Source of the DNA: Dyadobacter alkalitolerans DSM 23607
GTDB lineage: Bacteria; Bacteroidota; Bacteroidia; Cytophagales; Spirosomataceae
Reading direction: 5' to 3'
DNA length: 64,000 nucleotides
NCBI RefSeq assembly: GCF_000428845.1
Contig: NZ_AUAS01000004.1
Coordinates: 434,001 to 498,000 of the forward strand
A program made the position numbers and the translations under genes. The notes beneath the pieces were generated by a model. That model did not search any database. It had not been told where the DNA came from and saw nothing but the letters and a program-made list of their open reading frames with translations. The stretch's first letter is position 1. Each line of letters starts with the position of its first letter. Positions 44,126 to 52,887 of this stretch are shown here, one piece after another.

Positions 44126-46141
44126 TTAGTCAAATAACGGCCAGTTTACGCCGAAAGAAAAGGACCTGGCCAGCCCGAGATAGGAGGGAGCAATGTAATA
44201 TCCTTTTGGAAAAAGACCGAAATTGCCGCCCTGGTTCAGATATTGCATTTTGAAAAACAGCCTTACGCGCTTGATGCGCACATTCGCGAAGCCATCCACA
44301 ATCACATTCTGTCCCAGCCTGTAACTGTTCTGAATGTGGAATTGCTGAGTAACAGGCATATAACTATCCGCCAGATAACCAGAACGATAGCGGGCTGCCA
44401 GACCAAGCTGTATAAAAAGGACTTTGGCATACACAAAATCATAAGTAACCTCGCCGCTGGCAAACAAGGCAGGAATGCGGATCACATCCTTATTGTCGTT
44501 CAAAGTCAGGAAACCCATCGTTATGAAATTCCATTTGTTGAGATTGATCCCTGAATTAAAACCAACCCTGAGCAACCGGAAGCCCGAATTCAGCTGCTTC
44601 GGAAGGGCCAATGTGTCGTAGTAAATGTAATCGTTCACCTGATGGATCTGAATCTCGGGCACGAACGATATTTTATCCGTTTTTAAGGGCAGGGATGCGT
44701 AAATGGTCTGCACTTTGGTTGGGTCGAAATTGTTTCGCCAGTCAAAATGGTTGCTTAAATAACGTTGCACCAGCAGATCCGGTGCTGTTTGGATGCTCTG
44801 AAAACCAGCCTTTCCCCAACGCGTGTTAAGCTCTCCTTTTAAGCGATATTCCACATTGGCAGCCAGGTTGAGGTCGGCCTCGGCAGTCAGATAATTAACG
44901 GAGTCTTTTAAATAGTAACCAAGCCATGCACCGATAATGTTGTCAAATTTTAAACCGGTCCGGTAAGTGGCGTAAGTCTCGCCGATCTCGTTACCCAGCT
45001 GCGTGGCCGCACGCATGCCATAGAAGCGTTGCCGGATATAAGCCCGGTAATTGAAACCGGAATAAAAGCCTTTAATCCCGATTTTGTTATCAAAAAGCTT
45101 GTAATAAATGTCCTGCCTGGTCTTTGCCAGATCGTATTTTGCAGCTGGGTAAACCTCCTTTTCCAACCCGCGCGTAATGTCGAGGTCGGTGTAACGGTCT
45201 ATCACCGTGGAATAATCAGCTTGCTGAAATAGCTGGAACCCGTTGACGAGTCGATACTGCTGATAAATGTGCAGTCCCTGTCTTCGCTCCCAGGAATTGG
45301 CGTCATCGCTGATTCTGGCCGCACCGTCGTAGGAATATTTCTCAACGATGCCGTCCTCGCCAATATTTGGAATTACTCCGCCCTGTTCGCGCACTTTCTG
45401 GTTCATGTGGCGGTAATGGGCGAGGATCAGGTATTTTTTGTTTTTAGAAAAAAAGCTGGTATGCGCCAGAAGCGTCCAGTTTTGTCCCAGAAAAGCACCC
45501 GAATTCAATGTATTGACAAATCCGTATTGCTTATTGGAAGTAAGCCTCCGGAAGCCAAGCCCAAAATTGAAACGGGAATGCACATTCTGTGTGTAAGAAA
45601 AGCTTCCTAGCGAGGTTTTTCGAGCTCCCGAAATGAAATTGAGTTCCGTATGCTGCGATTTGGTGTCCATATACTGCACTTCCTCAGGCTTGATCGCATA
45701 GGCGTCGTAAGCTCTGAAACCGAGTTGCGTCCCAATGTCCTCGCGTGGTGCAAAAAGCAGGTTCCGGGTGGCAGTTACGGTGTTTCCAAGATCAGTCAGC
45801 TTTCCCCACGACCGGTCCACCGGCGTCCAGCGGTGAAAATTCGTTAAGCTCGTATCTACCCGGTAACGTGTTGAATCCCGGTTATTTAGAATGTCATTTT
45901 CGAAGTAATGGTGCGTCGTGCTCGGGCCGTAGATGTTCTTGGTGCTGTCATCGAGGATTACGCCGCCTGTCTGGGATCCGCCTGTGTTAGTTGTGCTTCC
46001 CTGCTGTCCTCGGGCGCCGCCGCTACCCGTATTACCTGGCATTTGCATGCCGCCCGGCATCCTTACCTGCGCCTGAATGGTCGGAGTGAAAAAAATGAAA
46101 CTGCCTAAAACCCACAGTATTATATAAAAAGCAATTCTCAT
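44126..46141 (-). CDS. Putative porin (Porin_10-type)
   Basis: An outer-membrane protein of 671 residues with a signal peptide (to IQAQ, about residue 25), a Gly/Met/Gln-rich low-complexity linker (about 27-62) and a long beta-barrel region with alternating aromatic residues ending SFGVNWPLFD. This is the Bacteroidota putative porin family. It starts 8 bases after the lpxK stop, so it is co-transcribed with lipid A synthesis. Confidence 0.85.
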   Translation of the reverse strand: MRIAFYIILWVLGSFIFFTPTIQAQVRMPGGMQMPGNTGSGGARGQQGSTTNTGGSQTGGVILDDSTKNIYGPSTTHHYFENDILNNRDSTRYRVDTSLTNFHRWTPVDRSWGKLTDLGNTVTATRNLLFAPREDIGTQLGFRAYDAYAIKPEEVQYMDTKSQHTELNFISGARKTSLGSFSYTQNVHSRFNFGLGFRRLTSNKQYGFVNTLNSGAFLGQNWTLLAHTSFFSKNKKYLILAHYRHMNQKVREQGGVIPNIGEDGIVEKYSYDGAARISDDANSWERRQGLHIYQQYRLVNGFQLFQQADYSTVIDRYTDLDITRGLEKEVYPAAKYDLAKTRQDIYYKLFDNKIGIKGFYSGFNYRAYIRQRFYGMRAATQLGNEIGETYATYRTGLKFDNIIGAWLGYYLKDSVNYLTAEADLNLAANVEYRLKGELNTRWGKAGFQSIQTAPDLLVQRYLSNHFDWRNNFDPTKVQTIYASLPLKTDKISFVPEIQIHQVNDYIYYDTLALPKQLNSGFRLLRVGFNSGINLNKWNFITMGFLTLNDNKDVIRIPALFASGEVTYDFVYAKVLFIQLGLAARYRSGYLADSYMPVTQQFHIQNSYRLGQNVIVDGFANVRIKRVRLFFKMQYLNQGGNFGLFPKGYYIAPSYLGLARSFSFGVNWPLFD

Positions 46142-46149
46142 AGAAGCAA

Positions 46150-47202
46150 CTATCGTTCTGCCTGAAAGAGGTGAGCGGTCTGTTTAAAAATCCATTCATG
46201 GAAGCGTCCGGTATCACTGCCGAAACTCACGGTAACAGGAATATAGGCAAACTTTCCTGCCGCGCCCAACGCTTCAACCAGGGGTTTCAACTTAACCATA
46301 TCCTTTTCGGTTGTTACCACAAAAGTATCGTTTTTTAAGTTCTTAATCAGTTCTTGCACGTCTACGGAAGTGTAATTATGGTGATCCCGGAAAACAACCT
46401 CATCTGTAACGTCAAACCGGGCCCGAAGATGTGCAGAGAATGGTAAAGGATTTGCAATGCCGGCCGCCATTTTAACTTTCTTTAACGATAATGGCTCTCC
46501 GGCGTAACTTTCGGGATGCCCGTATTCAATAAATGAAAAAAAGACGGGTGTTTCCGGGCGGCTGTATCTTTGAAGTTGCATGGTAATGTCTTTCCGCACA
46601 TCATCTGCAAGCAGGGCAGGGGTCTTGGTCACAATGATGGCATCGGCCCTTTGGGCGCCGTTGCGGTTTTCACGGAGACGGCCGGCCGGAAAGGGAAGAT
46701 CATTGTAAAACGGTCTCTGGAAATCATTTAAAAGCAGGTTGACATCCCGGGCAATGGCCCTGTGCTGAAACGCGTCGTCGAGGAGCAGCAGCTTTTTATC
46801 AGGATTGGATACCGCAATATTCTCAGCACCTTTGAAGCGGTTTTCCGAAACAGCCACTGTAACATTGGGATGAAATTTTAAAAAATACTGCATAGGCTCA
46901 TCCCCGATCCCGGAGGGCGTTGATGTGGGATCAGCTAAAAGAAAACCACGCGTTTCTCGCCCGTAACCTCTGCTTAATATGGCTGTGGGGATTTTATCGG
47001 AAAATAACTTCGTGAGATATTCAGTTACAGGCGTTTTACCCGTTCCGCCGACGGTGAGATTGCCGATGGAAATAACGAATTGGGAAGGCCTTCCGGAAGA
47101 GAATAACCGGTAATCGTAACACAGATTGCGGAGGTTGGTGATCAAACCATATACCCACGAAAACGGTGTCAATGCGATTTTTATCCAATTATGTTCTTTC
47201 AT
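46150..47202 (-). CDS. lpxK: Tetraacyldisaccharide 4'-kinase
   Basis: A membrane-associated kinase of 350 residues that phosphorylates the lipid A precursor. The Walker A motif is GNLTVGGTGKT (residues 47-57), with RGYGRET and the LLDDAFQH Walker-B-like region. The ATG at 47202 gives the usual N-terminus MKEHNWIKIALTPFSWVYGL. A longer frame to 47376 would overlap menC and is rejected. It is first of a four-gene unit (lpxK, porin, miaE, nuclease). Confidence 0.95.
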   Translation of the reverse strand: MKEHNWIKIALTPFSWVYGLITNLRNLCYDYRLFSSGRPSQFVISIGNLTVGGTGKTPVTEYLTKLFSDKIPTAILSRGYGRETRGFLLADPTSTPSGIGDEPMQYFLKFHPNVTVAVSENRFKGAENIAVSNPDKKLLLLDDAFQHRAIARDVNLLLNDFQRPFYNDLPFPAGRLRENRNGAQRADAIIVTKTPALLADDVRKDITMQLQRYSRPETPVFFSFIEYGHPESYAGEPLSLKKVKMAAGIANPLPFSAHLRARFDVTDEVVFRDHHNYTSVDVQELIKNLKNDTFVVTTEKDMVKLKPLVEALGAAGKFAYIPVTVSFGSDTGRFHEWIFKQTAHLFQAER

Positions 47203-47269
47203 AACTGGTGCATAATTACGTATTTTTTGGCTAATATTGTGCCCCGAAAAACGCTGACACCTCAAAAAC

Positions 47270-48352
47270 ATGCCTTTAAAAATTGTGTATAAACCGTACA
47301 CGCTGCATTTTCGCAATGAAGCGCGCACCTCCCGGGGGGTTCTTACACAAAAGACGTCGTGGCTCATAAAAATCACCGATTCTGAGCAACCAGGCGTGGA
47401 AGGTTACGGCGAATGCGGCCCGCTGCTAGGGCTGAGCGTCGACGACATGCCCGACTATGAGCAGCAACTAGCCGCCGTCTGTGATCTTTTTAACGACATG
47501 GACCTGGATGTTTTTCCTTTCAATCTCGGCATCATTCTCGATCAGGTTATCCCGCAACATCTGCCTTCCGTTCGGTTTGGGATTGAAATGGCTTTGCTGG
47601 ATATTATGAATGGCGGGGAAAGGGTTCAGTTCAAAAATGCCTTTTCGAGAGGTGAAAGCGGCATCCTTATGAACGGGCTGATCTGGATGGGTTCCTATGA
47701 AAATATGTCGGAGCAGGTGCAGGACAAATTAGCGCAGGGTTTTTCTACATTAAAAATGAAAGTCGGCGCGATCAACTTTGATCAGGAGTGCCGCATTCTG
47801 GAATCCATCCGCAAGCGTTTTGATAAAGAGAACATTACATTAAGGGTAGACGCAAACGGCGCGTTCGAAGCGGATAACGTGGATGATAAGCTGAAAAGAT
47901 TGGCTGAATTCGATCTGCATTCCATTGAACAGCCGGTGAAGCCCGGACAACATCAGCTTATGCAGGAATTGTGCGTTTCATCGCCCATCCCCGTTGCGCT
48001 GGACGAAGAGCTGATCGGCATTTTCGATTACCGCGAGAAGTTCGCCATGCTGAAAAAGCTGATGCCTCCTTTTATCATTTTGAAACCCACATTACTCGGA
48101 GGCTTCCGGCACACAGCCGAATGGATCGAAATAGCAAACCGGCTCAACATTGGCTGGTGGATCACATCTGCACTGGAATCCAACATTGGCCTCAGCGCGA
48201 TCGCACAGTTTACGGCTTCCTATCAAAATCCGCTTCCGCAGGGTTTGGGAACGGGCCAGCTTTATACCAATAATTTCGAGTCGCCGCTGGTTGTGCAAAA
48301 TGGTTACCTTACCTACGACAAATCAGGAAGCCCAATTCAGCCCTTTTTTTAA
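47270..48352 (+). CDS. menC: o-Succinylbenzoate synthase
   Basis: An enolase-superfamily enzyme of 360 residues of menaquinone synthesis. The second Lys of the KxK motif is in LKMKVGA, the metal ligands are in LRVDANGAF, SIEQPV and ALDEEL, and the third Lys is in ILKPTLLGG. The string SALESNIGLSAIAQF near the C-terminus is typical of MenC. A dipeptide-epimerase role is less likely. Its last 30 bases overlap the convergent hemF gene. Confidence 0.9.
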   Translation: MPLKIVYKPYTLHFRNEARTSRGVLTQKTSWLIKITDSEQPGVEGYGECGPLLGLSVDDMPDYEQQLAAVCDLFNDMDLDVFPFNLGIILDQVIPQHLPSVRFGIEMALLDIMNGGERVQFKNAFSRGESGILMNGLIWMGSYENMSEQVQDKLAQGFSTLKMKVGAINFDQECRILESIRKRFDKENITLRVDANGAFEADNVDDKLKRLAEFDLHSIEQPVKPGQHQLMQELCVSSPIPVALDEELIGIFDYREKFAMLKKLMPPFIILKPTLLGGFRHTAEWIEIANRLNIGWWITSALESNIGLSAIAQFTASYQNPLPQGLGTGQLYTNNFESPLVVQNGYLTYDKSGSPIQPFF

Positions 48353-49240
48353 CGCCTCCAAAGTAGCAGCTTCCGGCGAGCCTGCTTCGGGTTCATGATT
48401 GTATTCCCAATTGGCCTGTGGCGGCAAGCTCATCAATATGGATTCCGTGCGCCCATTGGTTTCGAGGCCAAACTTCGTCCCGCGGTCCCAAACCAGATTG
48501 AACTCAACATAGCGGCCCCGGCGCAGAAATTGCCATTGTTTTTGCGCTTCTGTAAATGGTTCGTCGCGGTGTTTCTGCATAAGCGTCGTGTAAATAGGCG
48601 CAAACGATTCGCCGACCTCCTTTACAAAAGCAAAAAGCTCCTCTTTCGACAACCCATTTCCATTTCCCGCATCGCCGGGTTTCAGATAGTCAAAGAAAAT
48701 GCCTCCTATGCCACGGGTTTCGTTTCTGTGCTGGATAAAAAAGTAATCGTCGGCCCAGGTTTTGAATTTGGGATAAAAATCAATGTGGTGCTTGTCGCAT
48801 GCTTGTTTCAGATAATTGTGAAAAAAAGCTGCATCTGCTTCATTAATATAATGTGGGGTTAAATCAATGCCTCCGCCAAACCAGCAGGTGCCGTTGCTTA
48901 ACTCGAAATAGCGCACATTCATATGTATAATAGGCACGTGCGGATTATACGGATGCATGACGATCGAAACGCCGGTGGCCGTAAAGTGGAAATCGTCATT
49001 GTCGCCCAGGTTCATTTGCTGCCGTAGCCTGGGATGCACTTCGCCCTGGACTTTGGAAAAGTTAACTCCGCCCTTTTCTAGCACGCTGCCATGCTGGATC
49101 AGCCGCGTTCTGCCGCCGCCGCCGGAGTGGTGTTCCCACAAGTCTTCCTTGAATTTTCCTGTCCCATCCGTTTCCGCAATGGCACTGCAAATGCTGTCCT
49201 GCAATACCTTAAAAAAAGCTTCTATTTCGTCAACCTTCAT
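48323..49240 (-). CDS. hemF: Oxygen-dependent coproporphyrinogen III oxidase
   Basis: A haem-biosynthesis enzyme of 305 residues, normal length. Conserved segments are SGGGGRTRLI, GVSIVMHPYNPHVPIIHMN, WFGGGIDLTP, RGIGGIFFDY, GRYVEFNLVWDRGTKFGL and LMSLPPQANW. The 3' end overlaps menC by 30 bases. Oxygen dependence fits an aerobic lifestyle, as does the truncated haemoglobin. Confidence 0.96.
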   Translation of the reverse strand: MKVDEIEAFFKVLQDSICSAIAETDGTGKFKEDLWEHHSGGGGRTRLIQHGSVLEKGGVNFSKVQGEVHPRLRQQMNLGDNDDFHFTATGVSIVMHPYNPHVPIIHMNVRYFELSNGTCWFGGGIDLTPHYINEADAAFFHNYLKQACDKHHIDFYPKFKTWADDYFFIQHRNETRGIGGIFFDYLKPGDAGNGNGLSKEELFAFVKEVGESFAPIYTTLMQKHRDEPFTEAQKQWQFLRRGRYVEFNLVWDRGTKFGLETNGRTESILMSLPPQANWEYNHEPEAGSPEAATLEALKKGLNWAS

Positions 49241-49616
49241 ACCTAACCGTTATCGTAGCGGGCAAAAATACGATAAAACTTAAAACGTCCCCCGGCCGGA
49301 TCTGCAAAACAGGCATGGGTTAGCATGAGAGCCAGGAACGCTGCGTCGAAATAATTAGATTAAGTAAACTTTCAGCCAGAATAGTGATAAAAATGTAAAC
49401 AAAAGGTGACTTAATACCGAAAAAACGCTCACAACGTCGTTTGAAAGATAATGTTGCTAATTCGCATCCGAATCTCTTGGTATCTATGATTTTTTCTATA
49501 ATTTGCCAGTAATAGCCTATTTTACTCGCAGACATCATTTTTTGCCCGGCCTGTTATGTGACAGTAGGTTACAAATACTTCTTTTTTATTAATATTTAAA
49601 CAAACCCGAACAGTTA
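49241..49616. other. Intergenic region upstream of the second SusC
   Basis: AT-rich stretch between the hemF start and the second SusC gene. A 72-codon minus-strand frame at 49320-49538 is judged spurious. TATAATTTG-like sequence near 49495-49510 resembles a -7 element but has one base too many between TA and TTTG. No sigma/anti-sigma gene is present, so regulation differs from the first SusC locus. Confidence 0.45.
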
Positions 49617-52600
49617 ATGAAAAAAAATCTCTACCTGACTTTCTTACTGTGTTTCTGTGTGCTGCACGTCTGGGCACAAAACCAGCTAAGTGGACGCATT
49701 ACCGATGCCTCCGAAAATGTGCCATTACCCGGAGTTAGCGTTCTCTTAAAAGGAACAACAACGGGAACGACGACGGATGCTGACGGCCGTTTTACGCTTG
49801 CCACTCCCTCCAAAACAGGAACACTTGTAGTTTCCTACATCGGTTATTTCACCCAGGAAGTTGAGATCGGAAACAGAAGCTCGATCGACATTTCCATGAG
49901 CGCCGATGTGAAATCACTCACAGAAGTTGTTGTAACGGGTTATGCAGCGCAACGTAAAAAGGACATTACCGGGGCTGTGACGGTAATCAACACCAAGGAA
50001 CTGACGGCTGTGCCTTCTGCAAGCGTTACGCAAATGTTGCAGGGACGTGCGGCCGGTGTGACGGTTGGAAATGACAACTCTCCGGGTGGTGGAACAATGG
50101 TCCGTATCCGCGGATTTGGGTCTATCAATAACAACAGCCCGCTGTATGTAATTGATGGTGTTCCTACACAGGGAACGCTTAACCAGCTGAACCCGAATGA
50201 TATAGAATCCATGCAGGTGTTGAAAGATGCTTCTGCGGCTTCTATATATGGTGCCCGCGCAGCGAATGGCGTTGTGATCATCACGACCAAAAAAGGAAAA
50301 CAAGGCGACCCCAGCATTACATTCGACTTCTACACAGGAACGCAAAGACCTGGTAAGATGCTGGATCTGCTTAATACAAAGGAGTTAGGGCAGTATTTGT
50401 ATCAGTCGGATCTGGGCGCAGGTAAAAACCCTTCTGCTACTTCACCTTCTGTACAATATAAGTTTGACGAAAACGGCAACCAAACGATCGCGGATTACAT
50501 TTATCCAAATGTTTACGGTGAATTGCCATCCAATTACACTTATACAAACGACATTGCTGATCCGGCGCTGGGTAAAACAGCATTCAACATCACCAAGGCC
50601 AACAAGGAAGGAACAGACTGGCAGGACGTAATCTTCGACCCGGCACCAATTTCCAACTATCAGATCGGTGCGAGCGGTGGCTCCAAATCAGCTAAATATG
50701 CGATTTCTGCTAACCATTTCAAGCAGGACGGTATTTTGAGATATACCAAATACAAAAGGTATTCAGTTCGGGCAAATACAGAGTTTACAAAGGGTAAAAT
50801 CACTGTGGGAGAGAACCTTACATTCTCTTATGACGAAAGACAAGGAATCACAAACAATGATGAGGGTAACCCGATCATGTTCGCCATCCGTGTTCACCCG
50901 ATCATCCCGGTTTTTGACATCACCGGCGGACCTGCCGCATTGGGTGGAACCAACACATCTGCTTACAATGGATTCGCAGGAAGCCGTGGTAGTAACCTGG
51001 GTAATGCGCCAAACCCATTGGCACGTCTGTATCGTGAGCAAGACAACATTACAAGAGGTACGCACGTGTTCGGAAACATGTTTGCACAGGTGGATATCTT
51101 GCCAGGACTGGGTGCGCGTACAAGCTTTGGTTTGGAATACAATCAGACAAACCGCTCTGAATATTTCCATCGCGACATTGAAGCAGCAGAATCCAGAAAT
51201 GCGAATAACCTGAACGTGATCAACAACCTTGACCGTTCGATCACCTGGTTTAACACATTGAACTATGCAAAAACGTTTGGAGTGCACAACTTCAATTTCC
51301 TGGTTGGTACGGAAGCTGTTAAAACCTATTTTGCTGCTTTCCAGGCCACACGGAGCGGATTCGCGTTCGATGACCTGGATTATCGTTACCTGGATGCAGG
51401 TTCGGCGTCAGGTTTGGCCAATGCGGGCGCAGGTGCGGAAAGAACTGCACTTTTCTCTCAGTTTGGAAAAATCAACTACGGTTTCAAAGAGCTTTTGCTT
51501 GCTGACTTCACATTACGCCGCGATGGTTCTTCCCGCTTCTCAGAAGCCAACCGTTACGGTATATTCCCTGCATTCTCGGTGGGTATGCGCTTGACGGAAC
51601 TGGAATTCATGAAGCCAACCAAGAAAGTGCTGGATGACCTAAAACTTCGTTTTGGTTGGGGTAAAACAGGTAACCAGCTCATCCCGAACGTTTACAATGC
51701 TTACACCTTGTACGCGCCGGATCCTCAGAACAATGCTTACGATATCAACGGAACAGGAACTTCCATCGTGGGCGGATTTGACCTGGTGCAGTTTGGTAAC
51801 AACAATGGTAAATGGGAAACCAACACTTCTACTAACATTGGTCTTGACGCCGTGTTGCTGAATGGTAAAATGGAATTTGTGCTCGACTTGTACAACCGTA
51901 AAACAACCGATATGTTAACGCAGATCGCCATTCCGAGAACAGCCGGAACAGGAACGATCCCGTATACCAACATTGGTGAGGTTAGTAACAAAGGTTTTGA
52001 CATCGGACTTAACTACCGTGACAAAAAAGGAGATTTTTATTACGCAGCGGGTGTGAACTTTGGTCACTATAAAAACGAAGTGATTAAGTTGAATAATGAT
52101 CCTAATGCAACGATCTTTGGTTTCTCAACGCGTCTGCCGGCCATGTCCGCTTCCAAAGCAGGTTACCCGATCGCGAGCTACTATGGTTATTTTGTGGATG
52201 GTGTAATCAAAGATCAGGCAGAAGCAGATGCAGCGCCTAAATTTGGTTCGTATACACGTGAGGGAACATTCAAATTCCGTGATGTGAATGGCGATGGTAT
52301 CATTACTGCCGCCGACCGTACGATCATCGGAAGCCCGCACCCTGATTTCAACTATGGTGTTAACCTGAATGTTGGTTACAAAGCATTTGATCTGACGGTG
52401 TTCGGCCAGGGAGTTCAAGGTAATGAGATCTTCAACTATGTTAGATACTGGACGGATTTCAACGTTTTCCAGGGTAACAGATCGAAAGATATGCTTTACA
52501 ATTCCTGGAAAAAACCAGGTGACGACGCCAAATTGCCACGCCTTAACTCAGGTGATGCAACCAGCCAGCAGGTCTCATCTTACTTCCTGGAAGACGGTTC

Positions 52601-52853
52601 TTATTTCCGTGTGAAAAATGTTCAGCTGACTTACACTTTGCCAGCCACATTGCTCAAAAGGGTGAAAATCGCTTCGGCGCAGGTTTATCTGCAAGGACAG
52701 AACATGTTCACATTCACCAAATACACAGGACTTGATCCGGACATTAACCTGAGAAGATCTGGTAACAACAACGAAGACAAGCACATGGGTGTGGATGAAG
52801 GTGCTTATCCGGTTTCTAAATCATATCTGGTAGGCTTGCGTTTTGGTTTCTAA
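49617..52853 (+). CDS. SusC/RagA TonB-dependent transporter without STN domain
   Basis: A protein of 1078 residues: signal peptide (to WAQ, about residue 21), carboxypeptidase-like domain (LSGRITDASENVPLPGVSVLLKG), plug (VVVTGYAAQRKKDITGAV, VIDGVPTQGTLNQLNPNDIESMQVLKDASAASIYG) and barrel ending YLVGLRFGF. There is no STN region, unlike the SusC at 9619-13230, so it is not expected to signal through FecR. Its stop is 34 bases before the SusD start. Substrate unknown. Confidence 0.95.
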   Translation: MKKNLYLTFLLCFCVLHVWAQNQLSGRITDASENVPLPGVSVLLKGTTTGTTTDADGRFTLATPSKTGTLVVSYIGYFTQEVEIGNRSSIDISMSADVKSLTEVVVTGYAAQRKKDITGAVTVINTKELTAVPSASVTQMLQGRAAGVTVGNDNSPGGGTMVRIRGFGSINNNSPLYVIDGVPTQGTLNQLNPNDIESMQVLKDASAASIYGARAANGVVIITTKKGKQGDPSITFDFYTGTQRPGKMLDLLNTKELGQYLYQSDLGAGKNPSATSPSVQYKFDENGNQTIADYIYPNVYGELPSNYTYTNDIADPALGKTAFNITKANKEGTDWQDVIFDPAPISNYQIGASGGSKSAKYAISANHFKQDGILRYTKYKRYSVRANTEFTKGKITVGENLTFSYDERQGITNNDEGNPIMFAIRVHPIIPVFDITGGPAALGGTNTSAYNGFAGSRGSNLGNAPNPLARLYREQDNITRGTHVFGNMFAQVDILPGLGARTSFGLEYNQTNRSEYFHRDIEAAESRNANNLNVINNLDRSITWFNTLNYAKTFGVHNFNFLVGTEAVKTYFAAFQATRSGFAFDDLDYRYLDAGSASGLANAGAGAERTALFSQFGKINYGFKELLLADFTLRRDGSSRFSEANRYGIFPAFSVGMRLTELEFMKPTKKVLDDLKLRFGWGKTGNQLIPNVYNAYTLYAPDPQNNAYDINGTGTSIVGGFDLVQFGNNNGKWETNTSTNIGLDAVLLNGKMEFVLDLYNRKTTDMLTQIAIPRTAGTGTIPYTNIGEVSNKGFDIGLNYRDKKGDFYYAAGVNFGHYKNEVIKLNNDPNATIFGFSTRLPAMSASKAGYPIASYYGYFVDGVIKDQAEADAAPKFGSYTREGTFKFRDVNGDGIITAADRTIIGSPHPDFNYGVNLNVGYKAFDLTVFGQGVQGNEIFNYVRYWTDFNVFQGNRSKDMLYNSWKKPGDDAKLPRLNSGDATSQQVSSYFLEDGSYFRVKNVQLTYTLPATLLKRVKIASAQVYLQGQNMFTFTKYTGLDPDINLRRSGNNNEDKHMGVDEGAYPVSKSYLVGLRFGF

Positions 52854-52887
52854 TCCTTTGACATTCACGAAATTTCATATTATTACA

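Noticed and set aside
47203..47376. N-terminal extension of lpxK by 58 residues
   Set aside because: It would overlap menC on the other strand, and the usual LpxK start MKEHNWIKIA is at 47202.
49320..49538. 72-codon minus-strand frame upstream of the second SusC
   Set aside because: No family features, no RBS-like sequence, and it fills the region that must carry the promoter of SusC.
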